Shown piece by piece: positions 1-13,301 of a DNA stretch of 64,000 nt. The stretch comes from Colletotrichum lupini (taxonomy: Eukaryota > Ascomycota > Sordariomycetes > Glomerellales > Glomerellaceae). The position numbers and the translations under genes are program-made. Location: contig NC_064677.1 in assembly GCF_023278565.1 (NCBI RefSeq), forward strand, positions 6,572,001 through 6,636,000. The letters are read 5' to 3'. The stretch's first letter is position 1. Every line of letters starts with the position of its first letter. The notes beneath the pieces are model-generated. The model had not been told where the DNA came from and did not search any database. It saw only the letters and a list, made by a program, of their open reading frames with translations.

Positions 1-1597
1 AAGACTTACTATCGTAGTTTTTTATAACGTCTCGCTAGTAATATTAATACCTTTTTAATAATTTCTTTTTCCTCGTTATTTATTAGTATTACTATAACGA
101 TCTTATTAAGGATAACTTTTTATACCTCTATTATAAGTTATATAATTTCCCCTAGCTCTTCTTTTTTTTATAAGTTAAAAATTACTTTATTAAAATTTAT
201 ATAATATAGTTTAATTACCGTAATTAATATTGTAAGAAGTTAGTTACGATCTTTTATAACTATATAAGAGCGCTTATTAATAGAAATTAATTTATATAGC
301 CTAGCTTATTATTAAATAATTTTGCGCTATATTTATATATCCGAATTTAGTAATATATTTAAATTAACCCCTATATTAGGCCTATTATGTATAGTAATTA
401 CCTCGTTAACTTATTTTTTTATATCTTTTTATATAGTACTTATATTACTTTTTTAATTACTTAGGCCCGTTAGCTTATATTTAGTAATAGTAACGAGGCT
501 AAGGTCGTTTTTAAATATATTCTAAATATTCTAAATATTCTAAATATTAGTATAAGCCCGTTAGGTCCTATTATATTATTATAGTATTTAAGTACTATTT
601 AGAGGTATTCGTTATTAATAAAATCGGGATTTTTTTTTTAATAATTTTAAATACCCTTTTTAACTATTAATATACTCTTTTTACTTTTTTAATACTATAA
701 TACGTTTTAATAAGTACGACTTTTAATTATATACTATAGGCTATTATATTCTTTTTAAATTTTACTAATTTAAAGCTAGCATTAGCGTCGGTTTTAATAC
801 CGTTTAGCGGTTCTTAGTATATATTAATTTAGCTTTTTTATAAAGCTACTTAAACTATTTTTACTTATAAATCCTAGAGGAATTGCCCTATTTAAAAGGA
901 TATAGCTATATTAATTATATATAGGACTAGCTAACTATTTAAATAGAAGATATTAATAACGATTTCTTAATTAAAATTAAGCTTATTACGTAATTTGAAT
1001 TTGAATTTGCGTGGGCTCTGCGTATTTATTTAATATTAATAATATACTTTTATTAACTACTTTAGTACTCTCATTTTAATATTATTATTACCTAATTATT
1101 TTAAAAAGTTATATAGCTTTATAACTAACGGGTATTCGAATCTCTAGTATAGTTATTTAAGCTTACTTTTTATTAAATAATTAATCAATTTTATATTATT
1201 AGTAAGCTTCATAAACGTATGCTCCTATTATTATTTAACTATTTTAAAATACTTATTATTAGAGATTTTATTCTTTATATTATTAAATATAATACCTAGT
1301 CGACTTATATTTTTTAGATATAAGAAAAATAGGGTATTAATAAGTAAAATATAAAAAGTTATTATTCCGAAGTACGTTTTTATTTTTATTATACTTAGGG
1401 CGACGATTTTTTTTACTTAAGCCGAAGCTAATTTTCGTAATACCCGCTATTAATATATTAAATATTATTAATATAATTTTCTATAGCGCTTAGAATTACC
1501 CTTTTCCTCTTATTAATTATTATAATACTTTAGTATTTAGAATAATCTTTTAAAAATTATCTAAGCCGTACTTTTTATTTATATAGAATATTTATAC

Positions 1598-1703
1598 TAG
1601 TCTATCGAGACAGTGGGAGTATCTATTAATACTGTGTATTAATACCGTGTAAACGACATTGAGAATCGCCCGAGCAGCTAGTAAAGGTAGAATATTAAAA
1701 TAA
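1598..1703 (+). mobile_element. Short 5'-truncated retroposon inserted in copia copy 1
   Basis: A 106-bp insertion absent from the matching position of copies 2-5. It is flanked by an exact 15-bp direct repeat, ATAGAATATTTATAC, at 1583-1597 and 1704-1718. It ends in an A-rich tail (AATATTAAAATAAA). Its body is the reverse complement, with scattered transitions, of 2405-2502, the 3' end of the larger insertion downstream. The long target duplication, A-rich end and 5' truncation are what target-primed reverse transcription leaves. It keeps more CA and TG steps than the surrounding element, so it probably arrived later or was too short to be mutated. No known family is recognised. Confidence 0.75.
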
Positions 1704-2383
1704 ATAGAATATTTATACGAGCTTAGTATTTAAGTAATCTAAGTAATATAAAAAGGACCCCTTTAGCTACCCTTAGATTTATTTAGTATTATATTTTGTT
1801 TTTAAAAATATTAAGAGAGGTAGCGTCTTCTTTTTAAATATTAAAAAATAGGCTTTAGCCCTATTAAATTCGCCCTTTTAGCTATTTTTATATTTATTAT
1901 TTAAGGGACCTTCCCTTATTATTTATAAATAAAAGCCTATTTATTAAGAAGTTTTATTATTTTTTATTCGTTTAGCCTCGTATATTTTTTAAAAATTAAT
2001 AAAATAAAAAAAGAGTAGTTAACCTCGTTAATTTTATTATGATCTAATTTATTAATATAAGAGGTAAGATCTTTTTTATTTTTTAAATCTCTTATAAGGA
2101 GTAGATATTTTAAGCCGTTATATATTTAAAAATAGGTTTAGTATAGTATTTTTATTTTAATATTAAAGCTAGATCTTAGTTTTAAATAGAGCGTTTTATA
2201 GTTTTTAGGTACTTAGTATAAGGTTATTTTTATTTTTAATACGCGCTAGATTACGATATAGAGATATCTAACTTTTTACTTATTTATTCTCTTATTTAGC
2301 TAGGTTTTTATTAATTTATTGATTCGATTAATAAGCTTTTTAAGGATTTTTATTTACGATTTACTTTTTATTATCCTAGTTAA

Positions 2384-3395
2384 ATTTTTTTTTTTTTTTT
2401 TTTTGTATTCTGCCTTTGCTAGCTGCTCGGGCGATTCTTAATATCGTTTATACGGTATTAATATATAGTATTAGTAAATACTTATACTATCTCGCTAGAC
2501 TATTTTTTTAGATTTTCCTTAACTTTCCCTCTTATAAAGTTTATAACTACGGATTATTAATAGCAATATTAGGCGCCCGACGCTACTACTTTATAAGCCT
2601 ACGTATTATTTACGTACCTAGCTAAGTTAGCTACCCTTCTAAGTATAGTAGCTTATAATAGTGGCATTAAAAATTGTTACGAAGGTAACTTTGTTTACCT
2701 TATTATTCGCCTTATTATCAATATTACGTAAGCAAACTATATACCATATTAATCTACGATTTCTGTAGATTATTATAGGTATTGATTATGTAAGCAATAC
2801 TGCTTATATAAGCTTACGTGAGCAATGGAAAGTACTGGAAAGTAACTGAATAATCTGGAATTTACTCGAGGCGGAATTACGTACTACGATTACGCATTCA
2901 CTTACGTATACGCTTATTAATTATATCATAATTAATAAGCAATGGAATATTCTAGTAGGAGGTTTTTATGCCTATATGTAGGCGTGTATTTGCCTACCTA
3001 GACCTTTCGTTAAGCAAGCAACTTCTCATATAGTAATTCAACTATATTACTCTCTTTACTACAAAAACCTCTTTTATATACGCTTATATCCCCTATATTC
3101 ATATATTCTTGCTTCTATATGAATATTCACTTTTTATATTCTTCATAAGAATATCCCGCATTACCTCGTTAAAGCTATACGTGCTAGAGAAGGTAATTAA
3201 TATATTACGGCGGCGGGGTTATTAGTATTTTGAGTTTAGTTAGTATTAATAGTTAGTAACGGCTGCGGCCGGCTATAGTTAGTTATAAAGTTTTATTAAA
3301 GTATATAATAAAAATACTCAATATTAACCTTAATAAACTAGCTTACCCGTAAAGGCAAAGATGGCCCTTAATAAGGCGGACCGGACCCTAAAGGG
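2384..3395 (-). mobile_element. About 1-kb poly(A)-tailed retroposon inserted in copia copy 1
   Basis: About 1,010 bp absent from the other copia copies, which read straight through this site (compare 11520-11545 and 18750-18775). It starts on the plus strand with 20 T (2385-2404), so it is a poly(A)-tailed element in minus orientation. ATTATCCTAGTTA at 2370-2382 is repeated at 3396-3408, a 13-bp target duplication. Its 3' 98 bp (2405-2502) match the insertion at 1598-1703 in opposite orientation. There is no open reading frame of note. It contains a perfect 13-bp inverted repeat with a 3-base loop at 2912-2940. It is less TA-dominated than its host element. It could be a SINE-like element or a truncated, decayed LINE; I cannot tell which. 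Confidence 0.7.
2912..2940. repeat. Perfect 13-bp inverted repeat, 3-base loop
   Basis: GCTTATTAATTAT (2912-2924), loop ATC, then its exact reverse complement (2928-2940). It lies in the middle of the 1-kb retroposon. It may be a structured element of that transposon or a chance AT-rich palindrome. Confidence 0.6.
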
Positions 3396-6054
3396 ATTAT
3401 CCTAGTTATAAATATAAAAGAAATTACTTATAGCTTAAATAAGAGCTCTAGGTTCTTATTATAGGTTTTAAAGCGGCTTCGGATTACGTTAATAATACTA
3501 AAAAAGTCGTTTTAATTAAGATTACGTACCGCTTTATAATAATAATTAGAAGCTTTACTTATGAGTACGATATTAATTATTAAGTAGTATTAATATTCTC
3601 TAATTTTAACTTTTTTATAATAATTATAAAATATTATTAAGGGTTTTTATAAGACCTTATACTTCTCCCTAAAGTATAATTTCTTTTTTAAAAAGATTTT
3701 TTTAAAGTTTATAAATTACTTCGTATTTATTATTAGATTTTTAGTATTTATATACGATTTTTATATTACTACGTATTATTAGTAACTCTAAGTTATTTAC
3801 TTTTTTTTTATTAACTAATTAGTACCGAATTTCGTATTAGTAATAGTAACGAGTTATAAATCGAAATAAGTAGAATCGTTAATTATTATATTTTTAACAT
3901 TATATTTTGTTTTTATATATCCTTTTATAATAATAGATTGCTATTAGTAATTATAAGGAGGAAATTTATATCGTTTACTTTTTTTTAAATTTATTAAAGC
4001 GATTATATACCTTATTAACTTATACTTAGTTCTATAATACGAATCCCTCTTTTATAATTATTATTATTAATATTTTATATAGTTCTTATAATTATAATTA
4101 CGTTAGTAATACCCCTCGCTCGTAAAAGAATTTATTAATTACTTTTATAATTTTTAAACTTACGCTTATAAACTATTTATTTAGTTAGTAACTAAGGTTA
4201 TTTATAATTTTATAAAATAGAGGTTACCCCTATAGCCCCTTTCTTTTATAAACCTTAGTTAAATAAATTAATACTATATTAATTTACTTACCGTTAAGCT
4301 AATCTATAATTTTATATATTTACGCTTTTTAATAATCCGGGTTAATATTTACTTATTTATAAGGGATTAGGATTTTATTTAGAATTAATTTTTATCCTTT
4401 TCTTTTTTACTCTAACTTACTAAAAGTCGTACTCTAGCTTATACTTATATTAATAATTATTAATATACTTAATTTTAATAAGGATATATCTAATTCGCGT
4501 ATTAATTATAATAAATCCGTACTTTTACTACTTAACGAATTTATTAGGGTTTAAGAGATTTTCGCTTCCTCTTACTATCTCGTTATTACTCTCGTTTTTA
4601 ATATTTTTAATAATTATTATTACCTTTTTAAATCGCTAATTATTATACTTATTAAGATCTTCTTTTTTATTTAATATAAAAAAGTAGGTTTCAATAGTTC
4701 TTTTTTTTAATAATAGTAATAGACGTTTATATTATTATAAAAAGATATAGTAATTAGTTTTAAAATCTTTATTAGTTATTAATTTTTATTATTTTATATA
4801 TTTTTAGCTTCTTAAGCTTTATACTCTTTATAATCTCTAAATAGCTTCTTTTTTTAACCTACTTCTTTTAAAATAGTATTTTATAAAAATAGTTAAATAT
4901 AAATATTAAGTAGCTCGTAGAGGAGCTAGATAGGCTATTAAGTACGGTTAATAAAGTTAAGCCCTCTTTTTAATAAGATTATAGGCTTTAAGGACTTATT
5001 AAAAATATTACTTATTACTTATACTTAATAAAAGTAAATACTTTAAAAACTTTTTTTTATAGCTTTTTAATACCTTATTTTATATTTTCTTAAGTAGTCT
5101 TTTTTATAACTTAATTATAGTTAAGTAATTATTACTTATTAACGATCCTTTTTATTACTTAGTTAATTTTTTAAAACTAATAATTATATATTAAAAGCTT
5201 AGTATAAAAAAGAGCTCCTTAGCGGCCCTTTAGAAGATTCTTTTTTTTTCCTTTTAGAGCTATATCTTTTTAGCCTTTTTTTAAGCTAATTATAATTTTA
5301 ATAAGAAGTTATAAAACTATTTTAGGATAGCTATCTTTTTTTTAAGTTAATCTTCGAAATTTATAATATTTTTAATTTAATATTATTAAGATTTTTAAAT
5401 CCTTTTTTTTTATTAAACTATCCTTTATATTATATTTTTAAATAATACTTAGGGGGTAGTTAAGGGGGTTATAAAAAGGTCGTTTAGATCGTAAGCTTTA
5501 AGTTTATATTTAAGAAATCTTTATAAAATTAGGCTTTTTTATATGCTATAAATCTCTTAGTTTTATAACTCTTACATAAGTTCTTATTACGCTTATTAAG
5601 AATATTTACGTTTAGAAATCCTTTTTTTTTTATTACGTAGTACTTTTTTATATTATATTATTAAGCTTATTTATTATACTAATTAATTAAGTAAGTAGTT
5701 ACTACGTAAGTATTTTTTTTTAGTAATTTAATTAGTTAATTTCTAATTATGAGCTAGTTATAGAAAAGTTATTTAGTAAAAAAGCTATTTAAAATAATAA
5801 TAAAAAGTTAGTTACTTAAGTAGTTCTATTAATTAACGTAGTTTAATATAATAAACGTTGACTTCTTATAAGTAATAAAGGGCTATAATTATTTAATTCC
5901 GTATAGTATTTAAAAATTATTTATTTTTTTATTTATTTTTATAAGGCTAATTAGTATAAATCTCTTATCCTATATAAGTAATATTAAAAAGTTATTTTTT
6001 TACGTAATAAGATACCTTATTAATTTATAATAGTAAAATTTAATTACTAATTAG

Positions 6055-6260
6055 TATTAGTATTTTTATTATAGAGTAGTTAGTTCGAACTATAGGTTAA
6101 TAAAGAGATTAATTAAATTATATAAATATTTACGTAATAAGTATAAAAAAGAGGTTCTAATTATAAGTTAAGCTAGCTATAATAATTATAAATAGGGCCC
6201 CTAATTAGCCCCTGTGCAGTCGGCTATATGCCGCGGTCGAATTGGACTTTTAATCCGATA
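6055..6260 (-). repeat. LTR of copia copy 1 (5' LTR in coding sense)
   Basis: 206-bp LTR matching the other copies, including the core with TTCGAAC and GGGCCC. The inner end is mutated (TATTAG in place of TGTTGG), while the outer end keeps GCCGCGGTCGAATTGG almost intact. Confidence 0.9.
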
Positions 6261-6985
6261 CTTAGGTAGTTCTTATTAATATTCCAAGACTAGAGTTGTT
6301 CGAAACTAGATATGCTACTATAGTATTGAGCTTGTAACTCTGTATTATACATGGTCGCAGATCGTACATGCGCAAGTTTAGCTAACGCTTGATTGTTTTC
6401 TATACATAGGTAGTAAAGACTTTCTTATAGTCGTCCTTCTTTCCATTTTCATTTAATCATAAGTTTTGAACCTTGAATCACCCGCAAACTGACCTCCCTC
6501 CCCCATCTGATCCTAAGTCCTGGGCTGCGGTGTTGGCCGTGTTGACTAATAAACTAATGTCCGGATATACTGAATCCCTTTTCCGAGACATTGCATCACC
6601 CTGAGATATTGCGACGCCTGGATTACCTCTAGTTTTCATGCAGCCATGCAAAGTACTTAATCAACAATAATAGTTCCTTAACAAAACTTATGTTTAAAAA
6701 TTTGCTCCAGGGCTCACGAGGTTTGAAAATTATATAGAAATCTATCTTCGTATATAAGTATTCAAACAATATGTAACCATGTGCATCTTTCAAGTAGATC
6801 ATTATATCCAGAGACTAATCCAATATTGACATGTTTGTAGAATTAAGAATGCGACCTCAGTTCTTTATCATGAAAGCCATTGGACGTTTTCTGTTTTCGC
6901 CATGAAGCGTCTTTCCATTATTGTCTCTTCAAAGGTTCTTAATTATTAAACAAAACGCCATAATTAGCTAGTATAGAACGAATCG
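6261..6985. other. 725-bp spacer between copia copies 1 and 2, no gene seen
   Basis: Normal-composition DNA with CA and TG steps intact. There is no reading frame over 60 codons and no RNA gene that I recognise. It probably represents unique host sequence between two insertions. The last five bases (AATCG) are the left target-site copy of element 2. Confidence 0.7.
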
Positions 6986-7190
6986 TATTAGTATCCCTAT
7001 TACAGGGTAGTTAGTTCGAACCGTAATTAACGAAGAGATTAATTAAACTATATAAATATTTACGTAGTAAGTATAAAAAGGAGGTTCTAACTATAGGTTA
7101 AGCTAGCTACGATAATCGTAAATAGGGCCCCTAATTAGCCCCTGCGTAGTCGGCTATATACTATAATTAAATTAGACTTCTAATCTAATA
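6986..7190 (-). repeat. LTR of copia copy 2 (3' LTR in coding sense)
   Basis: 205 bp. Its inner end reads ACTATAATTAAATTAG where the outer end of the partner LTR reads GCCGCGGTCGAATTGG, showing mutation of nearly every C or G in CpG and CpA/TpG context. Confidence 0.9.
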
Positions 7191-10100
7191 CTAACTTTCT
7201 CTTTTTTTTATCGATTTAACCGCTACGGTTAGAGGTATAATTCGACCTCGGGCCCGTTTATTAAGTCGTCTCCTTTTCCCCCTTTTCTCTACTCCTTTTA
7301 TATAACCTATCCCTCTATTTATATAATAACTTTTCCGCTACTTATAAATTACTCTAATCCCTTATTTAGTACTACTTTTATAAAAACGTCTACGAGGTTA
7401 TCTTTATTATTAATTTAATAGATCTCGAGTATCTTGCGCCTTTTATATAATTACTTAAGGGCTATAATATCGATTATAAGCCTCTTTTCCTTCGTTATTC
7501 CTAATTTAATAAGGTATTCGTATAGTGAGTAAGAATCTATATAGATAACCGTTAGAATAAGTAAAAGGCTAATTCGATCGGTAATCTTCCTTAGTATTAT
7601 TAAAATTATATAAGAGAGGTTAACGCCGTTAACTATATTATAAACCTCTAATACTAATATACTTCTCGTTACCCGCTTACTTTTAGTTAACGAGTAATAA
7701 ATTATATTACTATATATAATAAATTCGCTCTCGCTTATACTCTCGTTAGCTAGGATAATAATATACCCTAATTACGAAGTAAGGTCGTTATTATTCGTAA
7801 ATAACCTATTAATAAAGACGTAGAGCTTATTAATTATAAAGTTAATCGGGTAGTAAACAAGACCTTAATTAAGATTTATCTATTACTACTTAAGCTACTT
7901 ATTAAGTACCTTAACGTCTCGTTTAGTTAGATCTATAGCCTACGCTACCCTAACGTAATTAAAAGTCGCCTCGGGCTAATAAATATTCGTAATATATACC
8001 CCTCGTACGAGCTTAGCTTTATACTACTTTTTAACATTAGTTACGTTTAGATTAACGAGGTTAATCTTCTCGCCCTACCCTTTTTATTAAAAAACGACGG
8101 TTTCCCTTTTAATTATAAAAATCCCGCTATTAAATATTAAAGGGGTGTTTATTATAAGGACCTCTTTTAGCTTTGCTACGAAGCCCGCTTTTTAGAGCTC
8201 CTTATCCTCTTTTCTTATAAAGTTAATATTAAATAGGCCTAATATATCGTCGGTCTATATTCTAATAATCTTAAATTAGTCGCTTTCGTACTCCGTAACT
8301 AATAAGCACGGGTCGTACGTAGAAGTAATTATTAATAGTTAATTAATATAAAAATCGTAGTAAGTAGCTTATTAATAAGTGCCCGATTTTACGAGCCTAT
8401 ATAGTAGCTTAAGCACTTTAATAATCGTACTTTCTAAGTACTTACTAGCTATTTCCTTTGGTAAATAGGCTAGGATTTTCCTTATAAGCCCTATAGCCGA
8501 TTAGGTATAGGCCTAGGTAATATTACGGCTCTAAATCTTATATCCCTTTTTCTATAGCGATACTATTAGTACTATTATTAATCGTTAGCTATAGCGCTAT
8601 ATAATAAGCGATTATATAAGTAGCGTCGCCTTTTTAACGTCGCCGTACCCCTAAATTACGTATCTAGACTTCTCGTATAGCTAGGGTATTCTTTTCCCTT
8701 TAATCTTACGAACTATTTATAATTTAAATATATAGAGGTTTATATATTTTTCTAAGTTATATAAGATAAATTAATAGACCCCTCGATCGCGAAGAGTATT
8801 TACTTTAATAAGATCTAATCCCTTATACGGCTTTTTAATAATTATAATTACGCCTTCTTTATATAGTTTAACCGCTAGCTCGAAATTAGCTTTTTTTTTT
8901 ATTATATAAAAGGTATTAATTACCTCGTCGCTAATAATAAATTACCGCGTTAGGGCTTACCGTCGTAGTCTTTTACGACGTCTCGCTAATAGTATTAATA
9001 CCCTTTTAGTAATATCCTCTTCCTTATTATCTATTAATACTACTACGACGATTTCGTTAAGGATAATTTCTTATACCTCTACTACGGGTTATATAGTTTC
9101 CCCTAGCTCTTCTTCTTCTTATAGGTTAGAAATTACCTCGTTAGGATCTATATAGTACGGTCTAACTACTATAATTAACACTTCGAGTAGCTAGTCGTAA
9201 TCTTTTATAACTATATAAAAGCGCTCGTTAACGGAAATTAACTTATATAGCCCAGTTTATTATTAAGTAATTTCGCGCTATACTTATATATCCGAATTTA
9301 GTAATATATCTAAATTATCCCCTATATCGGGCCTATTGCGCATAGTAATTACCTCGTTAACTTACTTTTTTATACTTACTTCGCGCAGTACCCGTATTAC
9401 TTTTTTAACTACTTAGGCTTATTAGCTTATACTTAGTAACGGTAGCGAGGCTAAAGTTATTTTTAAATATACTCTAAATACTAATAGCGTTAGTATAAGT
9501 CCGTTAAGCCCTATAATATCGTTATAGTATTTAAGTACTATCTAAAGGCATTCGTTATTAATAGAATCCGGATTTTCCTCTTTAATAATTCTAAACGCCC
9601 TTTTTAACTACTAGTATGCCCTTTCTACCTTTTTAATACTATAGTACGCTTTAATAGGCACGACTTTTAGCTATATACTATAGGCCGTCGTATTATCCCT
9701 AAATTCTACCGATTTAAAGCTAGTACTAGCGTCGGTTTTAATACCGTCTAGCGGTCCTTAGTATATATCGATCTAGCTTTTTTATAAGGCTACTTATACT
9801 ATCTTTACTTATAAATCCTAGAGGAATTACCCTACTTAGAAAGATATAAATACGTTAATTATATATAATACTAGCCGACTATTTAAATAGAAAATATCGA
9901 CGACTATTTCCTAGTTAAAGTTAAGCTTATTACGCAATTTAAACTTAAATTTACGTAAGCTCTACGCATTTATCTAGTATTAGTAATATACTTTCGTTAA
10001 CTACTCTAGCGCCCCTATTTCAATATTATTATTACCTAATTACTTTAAGAGGTTATATAGCCTCGTAACTAACGGGTACCTAAATCTCTAATATAGTTTT

Positions 10101-13100
10101 CTAAGCTCACTTTCCGTTAGGTAATTAATCGACTTCGTATCGTTAATAAGCTTTATAAACGTATACCCCCATCGTCGTTCGACTACTTTAAAATACTTAT
10201 TACTAAAGATTCTATTCCTCGTATTATTGAATATAATACCTAATCGATCTATATCTTTTAGATATAGGAGAAATAAGGTATTAACGGGTAAAATATAAAA
10301 AGTTATCGTTCCGAAGTATATCTCTACTTTTATTATACCCAGGGCGACGATTTCCTTACCTAGGCCGAAACTAATCCTCGTAATACTCGCTATTAATATA
10401 TTAAGTATTATTAGCGCGATCTTTTATAACGCTTAGAATTACCCTTTTCCTCTAGTTAACTATTATAATACCCTAATATCTAGGATAATTTTATAAAAAT
10501 CGTTTAGGCCGTACCTTTTATTTATATAAAATACTTATACGAGCTTAGTATTCGAGGGATCTAAGTAATATAAAAAGGACCCCTCTAGCTACCCCTAGAT
10601 ATACTTAGTACTATATTCCTTTTCTTTAAATATTAAAAGAGATAGCGTCTTCTTTTTAATTATTAAGATAATAAGCTTCGGCCTTATTAAATTCGCCCTT
10701 TTAGCCGCCTCCGTATTTATTATCTAAGGGACCTTCCCTTACTATCTATATATAAAAGCCTACTTATTAAGAGCTTCTGCTACCCTCTATTCGTTTAGCC
10801 TCGTATATCTTCTAAAAGCTAACGGGGTAAAAAAAGAGTAATTAATATTTTTAATTTTGTCATAATCTAATTCGTTAGTATAGGGGGTAAGATCTTTTTT
10901 ATTTTCTAAATCTCCTATAGGGGGTATATACTTTAGGCCGCTACTTTAACTACTATCGCTAGGTTCTATACCCCTAGATCTACCCTTATATATAATAAGG
11001 AATTAATTAAACTAACGAGGGCTAGTTTTACTATTTACTACCCTCGACTTTCTATACTATTCGTACGATTTAGTACGCTCTTTTTTAGAATAGTTACTTA
11101 ACTAATATCTATCCTTTTTATAAATATAATATTACTTCTTTTATTACCCTACCTATAAGTTAAATCTCTACTTATTTAATAAATCTAGGCCTCTTTATTA
11201 GCGATTACCGTATCTAGCCTCTTTTCCTTTTTTATTATACGTTTAATCGACTTAATATTATTAATAAGGGCCGTCGTATACCTAGAGGTAGGTTTAATAT
11301 AGTATTCTCGCTTTAATATTAAAGCTAGATCTTAGCCTCGAGCAGAGCGTCTCGTAGTTTTCGGGTACTTAGTATAGGGTAATTTTTATTTTTAATATAC
11401 GCTAGACTACGGTATAAAAATATCCGACTTTCCGCTCGTTTATCCCCTTATTTAGCTAGGTTTTTATTAATTTATCGATTCGATCGATAAGCTCTTTAAG
11501 GATCTTTACTCGCAATTTACTCTCTATTAACCTAGCTATAGATATAAAAGAAATCGCTCGTAGCTTAGATAGGAGCTCTAGGTTCTTATTATAAGTCTTA
11601 AAGCGGCTTCGGATTACGTTAATTATATTAAAAAAGTCGTTTCGATCGAGATTACGTACCGCTTCGTAGTAATAATTAGAGGCTTTGCCTATAAGTACGA
11701 TATTAATTACTAAATAGTACTAATATTCCCTAATTCCGACTTTTTTATAATAATCGTAAAATATCGTTAGGGTTTTTTATAAGACCTTATACTTCCCCTT
11801 AGAGTATAATTTCTTTTTTAAGAAGATCTTTTTAAGGTCTATAAATTACCTCGTATTTGCTACTAGATTTTTAATATTTATATACGAACCCTGCGTCGCT
11901 ACGTATTATTAATAACTTCGGGTCGTTTACCTCTTTTCTTATTAACTAATCGGTGCCGAATTTCGTATTAATAGTAGTAACGAGTTATAAATCGAAATAG
12001 GTAGAATTATTAATTATCGTACTTCTAATACTATATTTTACCCCGATATATCCTTTTGCGACGATAGATTTCCGTTAGTAATTATAAAAAAGAAATCTAG
12101 GTCGTTTACCCTTTTTCTAAATTTATTAAAGCGATTATACGCTCTATCGACCTATACCTAGTTCTATAGCACAAATTCCTTTTCTATAATTATTACTATT
12201 AGTATTTCGTATAGCTCTTGCGATTATAATTACGCTAGTAATACCCCTCGCTTATAAAAGAATTTATTAACTACTTTTATAATTTTTAGGCTTACGCTCG
12301 TAAACTATTTATTTAGCTAGTAGCTAAGGTCGTTTATAATTTTATAAAATAGGGGTTACCCCTATAGCCCCTTTTTTTTATAAACCTTAGTTAAATAGAT
12401 TAATACTATATTAATTTACTCGCCGTTAAGCTAATCTACGATTCTATATATCTACGTCCCCTAATAGTCCGGGTTAATATTTACTTACTTATAAGGGATT
12501 AGGATTCTATTTAGGATCGGGTTTCGTCCTCTTCTTCTTTACCCTAACTTGCTAAGGGTCGTACTCTAGCTTATACCTATATTAATAGTTATTAGCGTAT
12601 TTAATCTTAATAGGGATATATTTAATCCGCGCGCGGGTCGTAGTAAATCCGTGCTTTTACTACCTAACGAATTTATTAAAGTCTAGGAAATTCCCGCTTT
12701 TTTTTACTATCTCGCTATTACTCTCGTTTTTATTATTTCTAGCGATTATTACTACCTTTCTAAATCGCTAGCTATTATACTTATTAAAATCCTCCTTTTT
12801 ATCTAATAAAAAAGGGTAAGTTTTAATAGTTCCTTTTAATAATAGTAGCGGCAAACATTTATATTACTATAAGAAGATATAGTAATTAGTCTCAGGATCT
12901 TTATTAATTACCGATTTCCGCTATCCCGTATACTTCTAGCCTCCTAAGCCTCGTGCTCTTTATAATCTCTAAATAGCTTCCTTAGTTAATTTCTAATTAC
13001 GGGCCGGCCGTAGAAAAGTTATTTAATAAAAAAGCTACTCGGGGCGACGGTAAAAGGCTAGTTACTTAAGTAGTTCCGTTAATTAACGTAGTTTAATATA

Positions 13101-13301
13101 ATAAACGTCGACCTCTCGTAAGTAGTAAAGGGCTATAATTACTTAATTCCGTACGGTATTTAAGAATCGCCTCCTTTTTTATCTACTTCTATAAGGTTAA
13201 TTAATACGAATCTCTTATCTCGTATAATATTAAAAGGTCGTCTTTTTTACGTAGCGAGATACCTTACCGATCTATAATAATAAAGTTTAATTACTAATTA
13301 A

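Larger units (their letters stand above)
1..6260 (-). mobile_element. RIP-degraded Ty1/copia-type LTR retrotransposon, copy 1 (left end outside window)
   Basis: The right-hand part of a copia-type element, collinear with copy 2 from about 8957 onward and ending in an LTR at 6055-6260. Coding sense is minus, by analogy with copy 5, where reverse transcriptase and RNase H relics can be read. This copy looks the most heavily mutated of the five: it is dominated by TA steps, CA and TG are rare, and no reading frame survives. It keeps the gag-side segment (about 4830-5735) that copies 2-4 have lost in part. Two unrelated insertions interrupt it, at 1598-1703 and about 2384-3395. The base after the LTR starts the flank CTTAG; the matching left target-site copy lies outside the window. 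Confidence 0.85.
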
